Numbered from the stretch's first letter, positions 26,524 through 36,819 are shown. The stretch is 64,000 bases of DNA from Rhizobium sp. C1 (GCF_021026335.1 NZ_JAJNCY010000013.1:1-64000); one strand, 5' to 3'. Numbers and translations are program-made. Notes: a model not told the origin generated them from the sequence alone.

Positions 26524-27141
26524 TTACGCGGCGCGTGCGGCAATGTAGACGGCGGTGCCGGCCAGAATGCCGCCGGCCGCGCGGTTCAGCAGTTTCAGCG
26601 CCGAAGGCTCCTTGAGAAGCTCGCGCGCCTTGGCCGCGAGAAGGATATAGGGAACGAGCACGAGCAGCAGCACGACTGCCGTCACGATGACCAGAGCGGC
26701 GTAATCCTGCGGGCCGATCTGGGCAAGCGGGATCAGCGTCGGAACCAGCGCGACATAGAAAAGCATGGTTTTCGGGTTGCCCAACGTGACGAGCAGACCG
26801 GACATGAAAGATGCCCCCAGGCCACCTGCTCGCTTCGCCTCGATCTTCTGGCCCAACAGCCCTGCCGTCCAGAGTTTCCAGGCGATATAGCCCAGATAAA
26901 GCGCGCCGGCGAATTTCAGCACCATGAAGGCAGTCGTGAAGGTCTGCGCCACATAGGCAAGGCCGAGAACGACGGCTGTCAAATAGACGACATCCCCCAG
27001 GATGAGCCCGAGCCCCATGAAGAAGGTCGGCCGGAAGCCGGAGCCCAGGGCGCGCGCGACAATCGCTGTGATCCCGGGACCGGGAATGGCGGCGGCAACG
27101 AAGAGTGCGAAGGCATATGTGAGAAGATTGGCGGCGGTCAT
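26524..27141 (-). CDS. LysE/RhtB-family exporter
   Basis: A 205-residue protein with six hydrophobic segments and the family motif AAAIPGPGITAIVARAL near residue 15, plus GNPKTMLFYVALVP near 115. LysE/RhtB proteins export amino acids such as lysine, threonine or homoserine lactones; the substrate is unknown. The start at 27141 follows GGGAGA. It is divergent from another LysE gene 175 bases away and lies 132 bases upstream of cysK. Confidence 0.9.
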   Translation of the reverse strand: MTAANLLTYAFALFVAAAIPGPGITAIVARALGSGFRPTFFMGLGLILGDVVYLTAVVLGLAYVAQTFTTAFMVLKFAGALYLGYIAWKLWTAGLLGQKIEAKRAGGLGASFMSGLLVTLGNPKTMLFYVALVPTLIPLAQIGPQDYAALVIVTAVVLLLVLVPYILLAAKARELLKEPSALKLLNRAAGGILAGTAVYIAARAA

Positions 27142-27316
27142 GAAAGTTCTCCCGCCGACTTCATGCCTCAGATGCAAAAAGGAGGCAATTGGGAAGATGT
27201 CACGGAACCGCCGTTCGGACCATTCGTCGCCTTAAATCTTGTCTCCGTGTCAATTCCTGACTTGCGGGCATGATTGCGGGAACTACGTTTCGTGACATCA
27301 AGCACCGGAGCCGCTT

Positions 27317-27949
27317 ATGCCGTCAGCCGCAACCCTTGCAGCCTTTGCCCTCGTTGCGCTGGGCATGGTTCTCACGCCCGGACCGAACATGCTCTACCTG
27401 ATTTCGCGGTCGCTGAGCCAGGGTCCGAAGGCCGGGCTGGTTTCGCTATGCGGCGTGGCTTGCGGCTTTGTCGTCTACATGTTGGCCGCTGCTTTCGGGA
27501 TCACGGCCATTCTCTTCGCGGTCCCGATTGCCTACGATGCGCTGCGTTTTGCCGGTGCAGCCTATCTCGCATGGCTCGCATGGAACGCGCTGAAACCCGG
27601 CGCCCGGCCGATCTTCGAAACGCGCGATCTACCGATCGACGGGCCGCGCCGCCTCTTCTTCATGGGTTTGATCACCAATCTTCTGAACCCGAAAGTCGCG
27701 GTTCTCTATCTCTCGCTGCTGCCGCAGTTCATCGAGCCGGCAAAGGACCATGTTCTGGCGCAGTCGGTTGTCCTGGGATTGGTGCAGATCGCGATCAGCG
27801 TTTCCGTCAACGCGACAATCGCCATTTCCGCCGGCTCGGTTGCCGTGTTCCTGAAAGAGCGCCCCTTCTGGGCTCAGGTTCAGCGCTGGCTGATGGGAAC
27901 GGTTCTGGCCGGTCTTGCGGCGCGGATGGCGCTGGAAAGCCGGCGCTGA
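27317..27949 (+). CDS. LysE/RhtB-family exporter
   Basis: A 210-residue six-helix membrane exporter with the N-terminal motif MVLTPGPNMLYLISRSL and GLITNLLNPKVAVLYLSLLPQF near 115, typical of RhtB-like amino acid efflux proteins. GGAG precedes the ATG. It is divergent from the other LysE gene and its stop abuts the dut stop, the two genes converging with no gap. Confidence 0.92.
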   Translation: MPSAATLAAFALVALGMVLTPGPNMLYLISRSLSQGPKAGLVSLCGVACGFVVYMLAAAFGITAILFAVPIAYDALRFAGAAYLAWLAWNALKPGARPIFETRDLPIDGPRRLFFMGLITNLLNPKVAVLYLSLLPQFIEPAKDHVLAQSVVLGLVQIAISVSVNATIAISAGSVAVFLKERPFWAQVQRWLMGTVLAGLAARMALESRR

Positions 27950-28432
27950 TCAGACGCCTGTCGACCCGAAGCCGCCTGCGCCCCGCTCGGTGTCGGAGGT
28001 TTCGTTGACCTCGCGCACGCGCACCTGCGTCACCGGTGCGACCACCATCTGGGCGATGCGCATGCCGCGTTCGATGAGGAATTCCTCTTCGCCGAGATTG
28101 ATCAGCAGGACCTTCACTTCGCCGCGATAATCGCTGTCTATCGTTCCGGGCGTGTTGAGGCAGGTGATGCCGTGCTTGAAGGCGAGGCCGGAACGGGGGC
28201 GGATCTGCGCTTCATAGCCTTGCGGGATTTCCATGACGAGGCCGGTCGGCACCAGCGCGCGCTTGCCGGGTATCAGCATCAGCGGCCGGTCTTCGGAAAC
28301 GGCGGCGCGCAGGTCCATGCCGGCAGCGCCTGCCGTCTCGTAAGACGGAAGATCGAGGCCATCGGCGTGAGAAAGCCGGACAAGACCCAGAACCGGCTCA
28401 AGCGCAGGGGTGGCATGAGGATGCATGTTCAT
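27950..28432 (-). CDS. dut: dUTP diphosphatase
   Basis: This 160-residue trimeric enzyme hydrolyses dUTP to dUMP, keeping uracil out of DNA and feeding thymidylate synthesis. All five motifs are visible in order: [38 protein letters not shown] and [11 protein letters not shown] at the C-terminus. The ATG at 28432 is chosen because GCGGAG lies about 10 bases before it; the in-frame GTG at 28441 is too close to that site. In many rhizobia dut lies beside coaBC; here it is about 10 kb away. Confidence 0.95.
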   Translation of the reverse strand: MNMHPHATPALEPVLGLVRLSHADGLDLPSYETAGAAGMDLRAAVSEDRPLMLIPGKRALVPTGLVMEIPQGYEAQIRPRSGLAFKHGITCLNTPGTIDSDYRGEVKVLLINLGEEEFLIERGMRIAQMVVAPVTQVRVREVNETSDTERGAGGFGSTGV

Positions 28433-28557
28433 CGGCCGCACTCCGCTGACTGTTTGAGGATAGATGACTAGTATCTAGCGCCCGGATGTGACGGGTCAAT
28501 TGAACTTTGCCTCCGAAGCCGGTAGAAGGCGGCCAATTCACAGGATTTGAACGTCAT

Positions 28558-30141
28558 ATGACCGAGACTTTGGCCGAGGCGGTTTCGCGCCGCCGCACCT
28601 TCGCAATCATCGCCCACCCGGACGCCGGCAAGACCACGCTGACCGAAAAGCTGCTGCTGTTCGGCGGCGCGATCCAGCTCGCCGGGGAAGTCAAGGCGAA
28701 GAAGGACCGCATCCAGACGCGGTCCGACTGGATGAAGATCGAGCGCGAACGCGGCATTTCGGTCGTCACCTCGGTGATGACCTTCGAATATGAAGGCAAT
28801 GTCTTCAACATTTTGGACACGCCCGGCCACGAGGATTTTGCGGACGACACCTATCGCACGCTGACCGCCGTCGACGCTGCCGTCATGGTCATCGACGCCG
28901 CCAAGGGTATCGAGCCGCGCACGCTGAAGCTCTTCGAAGTCTGCCGCATGCGCGACATTCCGATCATCACCTTCATCAACAAGATGGACCGCGAAAGCCG
29001 CGATCCCTTTGAAATCCTGGACGAAGTGGAAGAAAAGCTGGCGCTGGACACGGCCCCGGTCACCTGGCCGGTCGGTCGTTCCAAGACCTTCTGCGGCTCG
29101 TTCAATCTCGCCAACTCGACCTTCCGCGGCAGCGACACACAGGTCGAGCCGCTGGCCGTGAACGGGCCGGAAAGCATTGCCGACCGCCTGCCGGAGAATG
29201 AACGCTCCGCCTTTATCGACGAGCTGGAACTGGCCCGCGAAGCCTGCCGTCCGTTTGATCGCGCAAGCTTCCTCGAAGGGCATATGACGCCGGTCTTTTT
29301 CGGTTCGGCGCTCCGGAATTTCGGCGTTCGCGATCTCATCAACGCGCTCGGCGCTTACGCACCGCCGCCGCGTGACCAGGTGGCGGATACGCGCACCGTT
29401 CATGCAGCCGAAGACAAGATGACCGCCTTCGTCTTCAAGATCCAGGCCAACATGGACCCCAACCATCGCGACCGCATTGCCTTCGCCCGCATCTGCTCCG
29501 GCAAGCTGGAGCGCGGCATGAAGGCGCGACTGGCCCGCACCGGCAAGCAGATGGGGCTCACCGCCCCGCAATTCTTCTTCGCCTCGCAACGCCAGCTGGC
29601 CGACACGGCCTATGCCGGCGACGTGGTGGGCATTCCGAACCACGGAACCTTGCGCATTGGCGACACACTGACCGAGGGCGAGGCGCTGGTTTTCCAGGGT
29701 GTGCCGAACTTCTCGCCGGAAATCCTGCGCCGTGTGCGTCTCGAAGACGCGATGAAGGCCAAGAAGCTGAAGGAAGCGCTCCAGCAGATGGCCGAAGAGG
29801 GCGTCGTGCAGCTCTTCTCGCCGGAAGACGGTTCGCCCGCCATCGTCGGCGTTGTCGGCGCGCTGCAGCTTGATGTGCTGAAGGAACGCCTGCAGCAGGA
29901 ATATGGCCTGCCGGTCTCGTTTGAGATGTCGCGCTTCTCCGTCTGCCGCTGGATCTCCGCCGACAATTCGGCCGATCTCGAAAAGTTCATCACCACCAAG
30001 CGCGGCGATATCTGCCGAGACCTCGACGGCGATCCGGTCTTCCTGGCGCAGGACAGCTTCTCACTGCGATACGAGGCAGAACGCGCACCGGCCATCAAGA
30101 TGGCGGCGATCAAGGAATATCACGTCCAGAAGGCGGCGTGA
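28558..30141 (+). CDS. prfC: Peptide chain release factor 3
   Basis: This 527-residue translational GTPase recycles RF1/RF2 from the ribosome after peptide release. The GTPase motifs are G1 AHPDAGKTTLTE near 20, G2 region RGISVVTSVMTFEY near 65, G3 DTPGHEDF near 88 and G4 NKMD near 143. The remainder matches RF3 domains II and III (RFSVCRWI near 455). The start at 28558 (MTETLAEAV) has AGGA 12 bases upstream; an earlier in-frame TTG has no support. Monocistronic; convergent with a GFA gene. Confidence 0.96.
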   Translation: MTETLAEAVSRRRTFAIIAHPDAGKTTLTEKLLLFGGAIQLAGEVKAKKDRIQTRSDWMKIERERGISVVTSVMTFEYEGNVFNILDTPGHEDFADDTYRTLTAVDAAVMVIDAAKGIEPRTLKLFEVCRMRDIPIITFINKMDRESRDPFEILDEVEEKLALDTAPVTWPVGRSKTFCGSFNLANSTFRGSDTQVEPLAVNGPESIADRLPENERSAFIDELELAREACRPFDRASFLEGHMTPVFFGSALRNFGVRDLINALGAYAPPPRDQVADTRTVHAAEDKMTAFVFKIQANMDPNHRDRIAFARICSGKLERGMKARLARTGKQMGLTAPQFFFASQRQLADTAYAGDVVGIPNHGTLRIGDTLTEGEALVFQGVPNFSPEILRRVRLEDAMKAKKLKEALQQMAEEGVVQLFSPEDGSPAIVGVVGALQLDVLKERLQQEYGLPVSFEMSRFSVCRWISADNSADLEKFITTKRGDICRDLDGDPVFLAQDSFSLRYEAERAPAIKMAAIKEYHVQKAA

Positions 30142-30151
30142 TCCTGAACGC

Positions 30152-30559
30152 TCAATCTCCGGGCCTGCCGGGCAGGTTCGGGATGCCGCTCAGCCAGTCG
30201 ACGGCGGAGCGGCACCAGATCTTGTGCTTTGGCTTCAACTGGCTGCGCTGGTTGATGGAGCCCCAGCGGATGCCGACCGTTTCCGCATCCTTGCCCTCGC
30301 CCGTCGTGTAGATCGGTGAGCCGCAATCGCCGCAGAAGAATTGTAGCCGCCGCGCGCCGTTATCGGCGCGTTTTTCGTAGCGTTTGGGCGGTTTTCCGGT
30401 CAGCCGGAACTGATCGGCGGGTGTTGACACGGTCACGCGAAAGGCCGATCCGGTGAGCCTTTGGCAATCCGTACAATGGCAGATGGAAACGTCTTCAGGC
30501 TCGATTTCCGCTTCGTAAGTCACTGTTCCACAATGGCATTGTCCGTCTATCCGCATCAT
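30152..30559 (-). CDS. GFA (CENP-V/GFA domain) family protein
   Basis: This 135-residue single-domain zinc protein shows the GFA cysteine pattern: CHCGTV near residue 8, CHCTDCQRLTGSAF near 27, and FCGDCGSPIYT near 75. Family members bind two zinc ions; some act on S-hydroxymethylglutathione but most have no proven reaction. The start is one of two adjacent ATG codons. Convergent with prfC and divergent from the oxidoreductase gene. Confidence 0.9.
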   Translation of the reverse strand: MMRIDGQCHCGTVTYEAEIEPEDVSICHCTDCQRLTGSAFRVTVSTPADQFRLTGKPPKRYEKRADNGARRLQFFCGDCGSPIYTTGEGKDAETVGIRWGSINQRSQLKPKHKIWCRSAVDWLSGIPNLPGRPGD

Positions 30560-30682
30560 CTCAGCACCATTCCTTTATTCGTGCCGGGAACTTCCGGAAG
30601 CCTCTGCTTCTTATAATTGACAGCAAAAGCCTCTAAGTAGGTTTTTGTTGCATCATGGATTGAAGAGCAGAGGGAGAGACTT

Positions 30683-31660
30683 ATGCGCGTGATCGAATAC
30701 AAGGCTTTCGGGGATCCGGCCGAGGTTCTGGTAGCTGGCGAACGTCCCATGCCCGAGCCGGGTCCGGGAGAAATCCGCGTCCGCATGACGCTATCACCGA
30801 TCCACAATCATGATCTGTGGACCATTCGAGGCAGCTATGGCGTCAAGCCGCCGCTGCCCGCTGTCGGCGGCACGGAAGCCGCCGGTGTTGTCGATGCGCT
30901 GGGCGCCGGCGTGACCAATCTTTCCGTCGGTCAGCGTGTCATGGCCGCAGGGCTTACCGATACCTGGGCCGAATATTTCCTCATGAAAGCGCAGCGCGCG
31001 ATTCCACTGCCGGACTCGGTGCCGGACGAGCTCGGCTGCCAGCTCATCGCCATGCCTATCAGTGCGCTGATGGCGCTGGATGATCTTGGCGTGAAGCCCG
31101 GCGAGTGGCTGATCCAGAATGCCGCGACCGGCGCTGTGGGCAAGACGATCGCGATGATCTGTCAGGCGCGCGGCATCAATGTCATCAACGTCGTGCGCCG
31201 CGATGCGGGCGTCGGCGAACTGGAAGCACTCGGGATTTCCAATAATGTCTCGACGCAGGATCCGGGCTGGATGGACAAGGTGAAGATGTTCCCCGGCAGC
31301 GACCCGATCCTCTACGCCATCGACAGCGTCGGGGCCAAGGAAAGCGGCCAGCTGATGAGCCTGCTCGGCGAAGGGGCAACGCTCATGTCCTTCGGCACGA
31401 TGAGCGGTGGCAATATGGAGATTTCCTCCGGCGACCTGATCTTCAAACAGGCCAAGGTCATCGGCTTCTGGGGCGCCAAGCGCTCGGGCAAGACAAGCCC
31501 CGCCGATTACGCCCGCATGATCGGCGAACTGATCACGCTCGCCTCCAATGGCCAGCTGAACCTGCCGGTCGAAGAAATCTATGGCCTTGAAGACGGCGCC
31601 AAGGCCGCCGCCGCCAGCATGGAACCTGGCCGCAAGGGCAAGGTTCTGATCCGCGGCTGA
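30683..31660 (+). CDS. Zinc-type alcohol dehydrogenase-like / quinone oxidoreductase (MDR family)
   Basis: This 325-residue protein has the medium-chain dehydrogenase/reductase layout. The GroES-like N-domain contains LSPIHNHDLWTIRGSYG and GGTEAAGVV, and the NAD(P)-binding domain contains NAATGAVGKTIAMI near 150. The catalytic-zinc cysteine is not present, so it is closer to enoyl reductase (MECR-like) or quinone reductase members. GAGGGAGAG precedes the ATG. Monocistronic, ended by a strong terminator. The substrate is unknown. Confidence 0.88.
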   Translation: MRVIEYKAFGDPAEVLVAGERPMPEPGPGEIRVRMTLSPIHNHDLWTIRGSYGVKPPLPAVGGTEAAGVVDALGAGVTNLSVGQRVMAAGLTDTWAEYFLMKAQRAIPLPDSVPDELGCQLIAMPISALMALDDLGVKPGEWLIQNAATGAVGKTIAMICQARGINVINVVRRDAGVGELEALGISNNVSTQDPGWMDKVKMFPGSDPILYAIDSVGAKESGQLMSLLGEGATLMSFGTMSGGNMEISSGDLIFKQAKVIGFWGAKRSGKTSPADYARMIGELITLASNGQLNLPVEEIYGLEDGAKAAAASMEPGRKGKVLIRG

Positions 31661-31681
31661 GGCCGATGGATCCATGAAACG

Positions 31682-31712
31682 AAAACGGGGCGGAAAAACC
31701 GCCCCGTTTTTT
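31682..31712. terminator. Bidirectional terminator
   Basis: CGGGGCGG (31686-31693) and CCGCCCCG (31699-31706) form a GC-rich stem around an AAAAA loop, with A-run and T-run flanks. It ends the oxidoreductase gene on the plus strand and the chemoreceptor gene on the minus strand. Confidence 0.85.
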
Positions 31713-31734
31713 GTTTGTCGGGTCGAGACTTTGA

Positions 31735-33555
31735 TCAACCGGCCTTACGGTAACCCTGTGCCGGAGCCTGACCGCCAGAAACGCGGAAGCGCTCGATGAG
31801 CTCCAGCAGCGTGCCGGTGTCGTTGGCGAGCATTTCCGCAGATGCCGTCGTTTCCTCGGCCATGGCCGCATTTTTCTGGGTGGCGAGGTCCAGTTCGTTC
31901 ATCGAGGACGAGATGGAGCGCAGCGTCGTGTCCTGCTCGTTGGCGCGGTGGGCGATCTGAATGACGATCTCGTTGGCGCTTTCGACCTGCTGGGAGATCC
32001 GCTTCAAGGCTTCGCCGGCCTCGCCGACCAGCTGAACGCCATCGCCGACCTGCGCCGACGACTTGTTGATCTGTTCCTTGATCTGCTTGGCAGCGGCCGC
32101 AGAGCGCTGCGCCAGTTCACGCACTTCCTGTGCGACCACGGCAAAGCCCTTGCCGCTTTCCCCGGCTCGCGCCGCCTCGACGCCGGCATTCAGCGCGAGG
32201 AGGTTGGTCTGGAAGGCAATCTCGTCGATCACGCCGATGATATTGCCGATTTCCTGCGAGGACTGTTCGATCCCGCTCATGGCGTTGATCGCCTTTTCGA
32301 CCACGCGGTCGTTCTTCTCGGCTTCGGACCGCACTTCGCCCACGCGGCCTGCGGCTTCGCGCGCGCCATCCGCGGTCTGGCGAACGGCCACCGTCAGTTC
32401 ATCCAGCGCCGCCGAGGTTTCCTCAAGGCTTGCCGCCTGCCGTTCGGTACGCTGCGCCAGTTCATTCGAGGCGCGGCGGATTTCTTCCTTGCTGACGCCA
32501 ATATCGGTGCCGCGTTCCTTGATCAGCGTCATTGTCCGCTCAAGCTGGCTGATGGCGCCGTTGAAGTTGTCGCGCAGTTCCGCATAACGGTTGCCCAGAT
32601 CGCCGCAGCGCACCGTGAGATCGCCCTGGGCGAGCTGTTCCAATGCCTGACCGATCGTACGAACGACGCGCGCCTGTGTTTCCGCTTCCGTGGCCTGAAA
32701 ATCGGCGTTCTGTTGGCGCTCGGCATCGATCTGGCGCTTGTGCTCGGCTTCCCGCTCGGCCATGGCGCGCCGCTCGCGCACCTTCTCCTGAAGCTCGGCC
32801 GTGGCTTTCGCCATCATCCCCACTTCGTTTGACATCTCGCGATGCGGAACGGGCGTATCGATATCGCCTTCGGCAACCCGATGCAGGGTTTCGCGAATGG
32901 CATCGAGCGGGCGTGTAATGCCGCGGATCAAAGCGTAGGCTGCAACCAGGGCCAACACGAAAATTACCGCCGACACCGCCACGATCTGGATGATCTGCTG
33001 TCGGATCTGGGCGTTCAAGTCATCGACATAAAGGCCGGTAGCGACGACCGCCTTCCACGGCTCATAGGCCTTGGCATAAACCGATTTGGGATAGGTGTAG
33101 TCGTTCGGGTCCTTGCCGGGCTTGGGACCGATCAGATTGACATATCCGCCGCCTTCCTGGCCGACTTTCACGATGGCATCACGATAGGCAAAGCCCGTCT
33201 GGTCCGCCTTGCCCTTGAAATTCTGCCCGACCAGCTTCTGGTTGATGTGGAAGAGCATGTTGACGTCATAGTCATAGCCGAAGAAATAGCCATCGGGATC
33301 GTAGCGCAGCTTCGAAAGGAGATCATAGGCACGCTTCTTGGCCTCTTCGACCGTGAATTCACCAGCCTTCGCACGGTCATCGAAGTCCTTCATCACCGAA
33401 AGCGCGGTTTCGATCTCGGTGCGAAGCGTTTGGTTACGCTCGTTATAGATGGTTGCCGTTGCCGATCTCACTTCGAAATAGGTTGCTACCGCAAACGCGG
33501 CCATCAGGCCTCCGACTAGGATGAATAGCTGCACCGATATCTTGAGATTCTTCAT
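31735..33555 (-). CDS. Methyl-accepting chemotaxis protein with single Cache domain
   Basis: About 606 residues. Membrane helix 1 lies near residues 8-28; a periplasmic sCache_2-type sensor follows to about 185 ([22 protein letters not shown] near 82), then helix 2 near 190-212, a HAMP domain ([21 protein letters not shown]) and a cytoplasmic signalling domain whose hairpin tip holds [21 protein letters not shown]. The start at 33555 (MKNLKIS) is preferred; ATGs upstream lack membrane context. Such Cache domains often sense small carboxylates, but the ligand cannot be read here. It is a stand-alone gene. Confidence 0.93.
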   Translation of the reverse strand: MKNLKISVQLFILVGGLMAAFAVATYFEVRSATATIYNERNQTLRTEIETALSVMKDFDDRAKAGEFTVEEAKKRAYDLLSKLRYDPDGYFFGYDYDVNMLFHINQKLVGQNFKGKADQTGFAYRDAIVKVGQEGGGYVNLIGPKPGKDPNDYTYPKSVYAKAYEPWKAVVATGLYVDDLNAQIRQQIIQIVAVSAVIFVLALVAAYALIRGITRPLDAIRETLHRVAEGDIDTPVPHREMSNEVGMMAKATAELQEKVRERRAMAEREAEHKRQIDAERQQNADFQATEAETQARVVRTIGQALEQLAQGDLTVRCGDLGNRYAELRDNFNGAISQLERTMTLIKERGTDIGVSKEEIRRASNELAQRTERQAASLEETSAALDELTVAVRQTADGAREAAGRVGEVRSEAEKNDRVVEKAINAMSGIEQSSQEIGNIIGVIDEIAFQTNLLALNAGVEAARAGESGKGFAVVAQEVRELAQRSAAAAKQIKEQINKSSAQVGDGVQLVGEAGEALKRISQQVESANEIVIQIAHRANEQDTTLRSISSSMNELDLATQKNAAMAEETTASAEMLANDTGTLLELIERFRVSGGQAPAQGYRKAG

Positions 33556-33625
33556 GCCAAAAACCCAGTCCTCACGTCTCGACACAGTCATAAAGAGAGG
33601 CCGCGTGCGACGCATTAATTTATTA

Positions 33626-33646
33626 ATAACTAATATATATAGTTAT
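33626..33646. promoter_or_regulatory. AT-rich 21-bp inverted repeat upstream of the chemoreceptor
   Basis: ATAACTA-atatata-TAGTTAT is a perfect 7-bp inverted repeat with a 7-base spacer, in a markedly AT-rich stretch about 70-90 bases upstream of the chemoreceptor start. It may be a promoter-region operator or a local melting element. Confidence 0.35.
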
Positions 33647-33707
33647 CGAAATATTCTTAAGGAAATCTTATAGGCATCCCTGAATTCTAAAGGGCACCTC
33701 CCAAGCA

Positions 33708-33740
33708 GAAAGCGGCCCTCCCTTGTGGCGAACCGCTTTC
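33708..33740 (-). terminator. Possible argG terminator
   Basis: GAAAGCGG and CCGCTTTC arms form an 8-bp stem 40 bases beyond the argG stop on the minus strand. The T-run after it is short, so this is a weak terminator call. Confidence 0.4.
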
Positions 33741-33781
33741 CAATCTTCTGTCAATTTGGCGAACCGGACTTGAAGCGGGGC

Positions 33782-35005
33782 TCAGCCCTTCTGGTTGCGC
33801 TTGGCGAGCGTGCGCAGGCGAAGGGCGTTCAGCTTGATAAAGCCGGCAGCATCCTTCTGGTCATAGGCGCCCTGGTCGTCCTCGAAGGTGACGAGCTTGT
33901 CGGAATAGAGCGACTTGTCGCTCTCACGGCCGATGACCATGACATTGCCCTTGTAGAGCTTCAGCGTCACTTCGCCTTCGACATGTTCCTGGCTCTTGTC
34001 GATGAGGGCCTGGAGCATTTCGCGTTCCGGCGAGAACCAGAAGCCGTAATAGATGAGCTCGGCATAGCGCGGCATGATCTCGTCCTTGAGATGCGCGGCG
34101 CCACGGTCGAGCGTGATCGATTCCATCGCACGGTGCGCAGCTAGAAGGATCGTACCGCCGGGCGTTTCGTAGACGCCGCGCGACTTCATGCCGACGAAGC
34201 GGTTTTCCACGAGGTCGAGACGGCCGATGCCGTTGTCGCGGCCATAGTTGTTAAGCTCGGCGAGCAGCGTGGCCGGGCTCATCTCGACGCCGTTGATGGA
34301 GCAGGCATCGCCCTTGCGGAAGCCGACCTTGATGGTGGTCGCCTTGTCCGGTGCGGCTTCCGGCGAAATCGTGCGCATATGCACGTATTCGGGGGCTTCC
34401 TGTGCCGGGTCTTCGAGAACTTTGCCTTCTGACGACGAGTGCAGCAGGTTGGCATCGACGGAGAAGGGAGCCTCGCCCTTCTTGTCCTTGGCAACCGGGA
34501 TCTGGTTCTGTTCGGCAAAGGCCAGCAGATCGGTGCGGCTCTTGAACGACCAGTCGCGCCACGGCGCGATGATCTTGATATCGGGGTTCAGGGCGTAAGC
34601 CGAAAGCTCGAAGCGAACCTGGTCGTTGCCCTTGCCGGTTGCGCCATGGGCAATCGCATCTGCGCCGGTCTTTTTCGCGATCTCGATCAGGTGCTTGGAG
34701 ATCAGCGGACGGGCAATCGAGGTGCCGAGCAGATAGACGCCTTCATAGACGGCATTGGCGCGGAACATCGGGAAGACGAAATCGCGCACGAACTCCTCGC
34801 GCACGTCCTCGATGAAGATTTCCTTGATGCCGAGCATCTCGGCCTTCTTGCGCGCCGGCTCCAGTTCCTCGCCCTGGCCGAGATCGGCCGTGAAGGTGAC
34901 GACTTCAGCGCCGAGCTCGGTCTGCAGCCATTTCAGGATGATGGAGGTGTCGAGACCGCCGGAATAGGCGAGAACGACCTTTTTCACGTCTTTGGGAAGC
35001 GCCAT
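33782..35005 (-). CDS. argG: Argininosuccinate synthase
   Basis: This 407-residue cytoplasmic enzyme joins citrulline and aspartate with ATP in the seventh step of arginine synthesis. The N-terminal PP-loop [12 protein letters not shown] near residue 12 binds ATP, and [13 protein letters not shown] near 118 and the later [11 protein letters not shown] match the family. The start at 35005 (MALPKDVKK) fits the family length; the frame is open further upstream but without conserved sequence. Monocistronic. A small inverted repeat at 35031-35051 lies just upstream. Confidence 0.97.
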   Translation of the reverse strand: MALPKDVKKVVLAYSGGLDTSIILKWLQTELGAEVVTFTADLGQGEELEPARKKAEMLGIKEIFIEDVREEFVRDFVFPMFRANAVYEGVYLLGTSIARPLISKHLIEIAKKTGADAIAHGATGKGNDQVRFELSAYALNPDIKIIAPWRDWSFKSRTDLLAFAEQNQIPVAKDKKGEAPFSVDANLLHSSSEGKVLEDPAQEAPEYVHMRTISPEAAPDKATTIKVGFRKGDACSINGVEMSPATLLAELNNYGRDNGIGRLDLVENRFVGMKSRGVYETPGGTILLAAHRAMESITLDRGAAHLKDEIMPRYAELIYYGFWFSPEREMLQALIDKSQEHVEGEVTLKLYKGNVMVIGRESDKSLYSDKLVTFEDDQGAYDQKDAAGFIKLNALRLRTLAKRNQKG

Positions 35006-35030
35006 GTCGATAGTTCCGTTTGATGAACAA

Positions 35031-35051
35031 GGGTTCTGACTATCCGAACCC
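35031..35051. promoter_or_regulatory. Inverted repeat in argG leader
   Basis: GGGTTC (35031-35036) and GAACCC (35046-35051) form a perfect 6-bp inverted repeat with a 9-base spacer, 26-46 bases upstream of the argG start. It could be a leader hairpin or an operator; short length makes chance occurrence quite possible. Confidence 0.2.
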
Positions 35052-35212
35052 GGAATGGCGGCACTTTTAGCCGGTTTCGCGTGCTGTGCAAGGCCACTGC
35101 GCGATTTCAGGCACGGCAGGCGCGAACCCCATTTTCTTATTTTACTTTTACGTGTATATCTTCGTTCCTCAATCATTAGGTGCATATTTCAACGCTTTTG
35201 GGAGGACTTCAG

Positions 35213-35854
35213 ATGTCAGATTTCACAGACAACCTCGTCGCACAGGCCATGCACGAATATGAGAAATTCGAGAACGGCAAGGGACGTGAGACCGATGATC
35301 CGTTCTGCCAGTATGTCGGCAACTACTGGAGCGTGGGTCTGAAGAACTCCCACATTGATGGGCGCACGACCTATCAGGATTCCAAGGGCAAGTCCTACCG
35401 TCCGGCATGGTCATCCGCCTTTATCAGCTATGTCGTTCGCTGCGCCGGCGCGACGGAGTCCCAGTTTCTGTTCAGCGAGGGACATATCCATTACGTCGTT
35501 GACGCGATTCGGGACGCGGCAGCCCACAACACGACGGTCGCCTATCTTGGCCGTGATCCGAGGGTCTACGTGCCGAAAGTGGGCGACCTAATCAATGCGG
35601 GGCGCGGCAGCGCCGCCGATGTGACTTATGCCACCGTGCTTCAAGCCTACGGGCCCGAGGCTGCGCCAAAAGGCAATTTCATGCCCTCACATTCGGATAT
35701 CGTTGTCGAAGTCGATCCACAGAAGGGCAAACTCGTTACGATCGGAGGAAATGTCGCGGTCGATACGGTGGGCCGAAAGGTGTGGCAACTCGATCAGGCC
35801 GGGCGGCTCGCCAAGGGCGCGACGCTGATTTCCGTGCTGGAATGCATGTTGTGA
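35213..35854 (+). CDS. DUF2272 domain-containing protein
   Basis: A 213-residue protein without a signal peptide. The order PAWSSAFISYVVRCAGA, FLFSEGHIHYVVDAI and VPKVGDLINAGRGS, followed by PSHSDIVVEVDPQKGKLVTIGG, is the DUF2272 pattern, thought to be an NlpC/P60- or CHAP-like fold with a possible amidase or peptidase role. A cysteine (near C87) and histidines are in suitable places, but activity is unproven. GGGAGGA precedes the ATG at 35213. It stands alone between argG and an SDR gene. Confidence 0.85.
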   Translation: MSDFTDNLVAQAMHEYEKFENGKGRETDDPFCQYVGNYWSVGLKNSHIDGRTTYQDSKGKSYRPAWSSAFISYVVRCAGATESQFLFSEGHIHYVVDAIRDAAAHNTTVAYLGRDPRVYVPKVGDLINAGRGSAADVTYATVLQAYGPEAAPKGNFMPSHSDIVVEVDPQKGKLVTIGGNVAVDTVGRKVWQLDQAGRLAKGATLISVLECML

Positions 35855-35958
35855 GCGAACCCCGCCAGCGCACCTGCGCCGCAGTTCAGCGTTTGACAGC
35901 GGAGACAAACGGGACATAGTGCGCCTGCAATGATGCCCATCTTGCAGGAGACTCATGC

Positions 35959-36819
35959 ATGACCAATCACCCTGTCTTCAAGCCCGGCAACACAGCCGTT
36001 ATCACGGGGGCGGCGTCCGGCATAGGCCTTGCCGCCGCGAAAGCCTTTGCGGGGCTCGGGCTGAACGTCGTGCTGGCCGATCTGGCGGGCGAACGGCTGG
36101 AGAAGGCGACAGCGGAGGTCGTCGCCGTATCGCCGCGCGGCGCGGACGCCGTGCTGGCGGTTGCGACCGATGTCAGCCGTCTGGAGGATGTCGAGGCGCT
36201 GGCGGAGGCTGCAACCAAGCGGTTCGGCGCGATCCATGTTGCGATGAACAATGCTGGCATCCAGCCGGGCTCCTCGCTTTTCGGGCCGTTTGAAAACTGG
36301 CAGCGCGTGCTCGACGTCAATCTCGGCGGCGTCATTCATGGCTCGCGCGTCTTCGGCAAGGCGCTGCTTTCGCATGGCGAACCGGCGATCATCATTAATA
36401 CCGGCTCCAAGCAGGGCATCACCACGCCGCCCGGCGACCCGGCCTATAATGTCGCCAAGGCCGGCGTGAAGGCGTTGACGGAAGCGCTGGAGCATGAACT
36501 TCGCAATACCGAAGGCGGCAAGGTCAGCGCGCACCTGCTGATCCCGGGTTTCGTTTACACTGCATTGACCGCCAATGGCCGCACGGAAAAGCCGGCTGGC
36601 GCCTGGACGCCCGAGCAGACGGTGGATTTCATGATGGAAAGCCTGGCGACGGGCGATTTCTATATTCTCTGCCCTGACAACGATGTCAGCCGCAAGTTGG
36701 ATGAGAAGCGCATCGAATGGGCGGCGCATGACATCATCGACAACCGCCCGCCGCTGTCGCGCTGGCACAAGGACCATGCGCCCGCCTTTGCCGCATTCCT
36801 CAAGTCGAACGGACTGTGA
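35959..36819 (+). CDS. SDR-family oxidoreductase
   Basis: This 286-residue classical short-chain dehydrogenase has the NAD(P) motif TGAASGIG near residue 17, NNAG near 93, and the catalytic tyrosine and lysine in PAYNVAKAG near 158. A serine in GSKQG is in the usual position. The substrate is unknown. AGGAG lies upstream of the ATG. Its stop overlaps the start of the LysE-type gene (TGATG), so the two are translationally coupled, which hints that the exporter removes a product or analogue of the dehydrogenase reaction. Confidence 0.9.
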   Translation: MTNHPVFKPGNTAVITGAASGIGLAAAKAFAGLGLNVVLADLAGERLEKATAEVVAVSPRGADAVLAVATDVSRLEDVEALAEAATKRFGAIHVAMNNAGIQPGSSLFGPFENWQRVLDVNLGGVIHGSRVFGKALLSHGEPAIIINTGSKQGITTPPGDPAYNVAKAGVKALTEALEHELRNTEGGKVSAHLLIPGFVYTALTANGRTEKPAGAWTPEQTVDFMMESLATGDFYILCPDNDVSRKLDEKRIEWAAHDIIDNRPPLSRWHKDHAPAFAAFLKSNGL

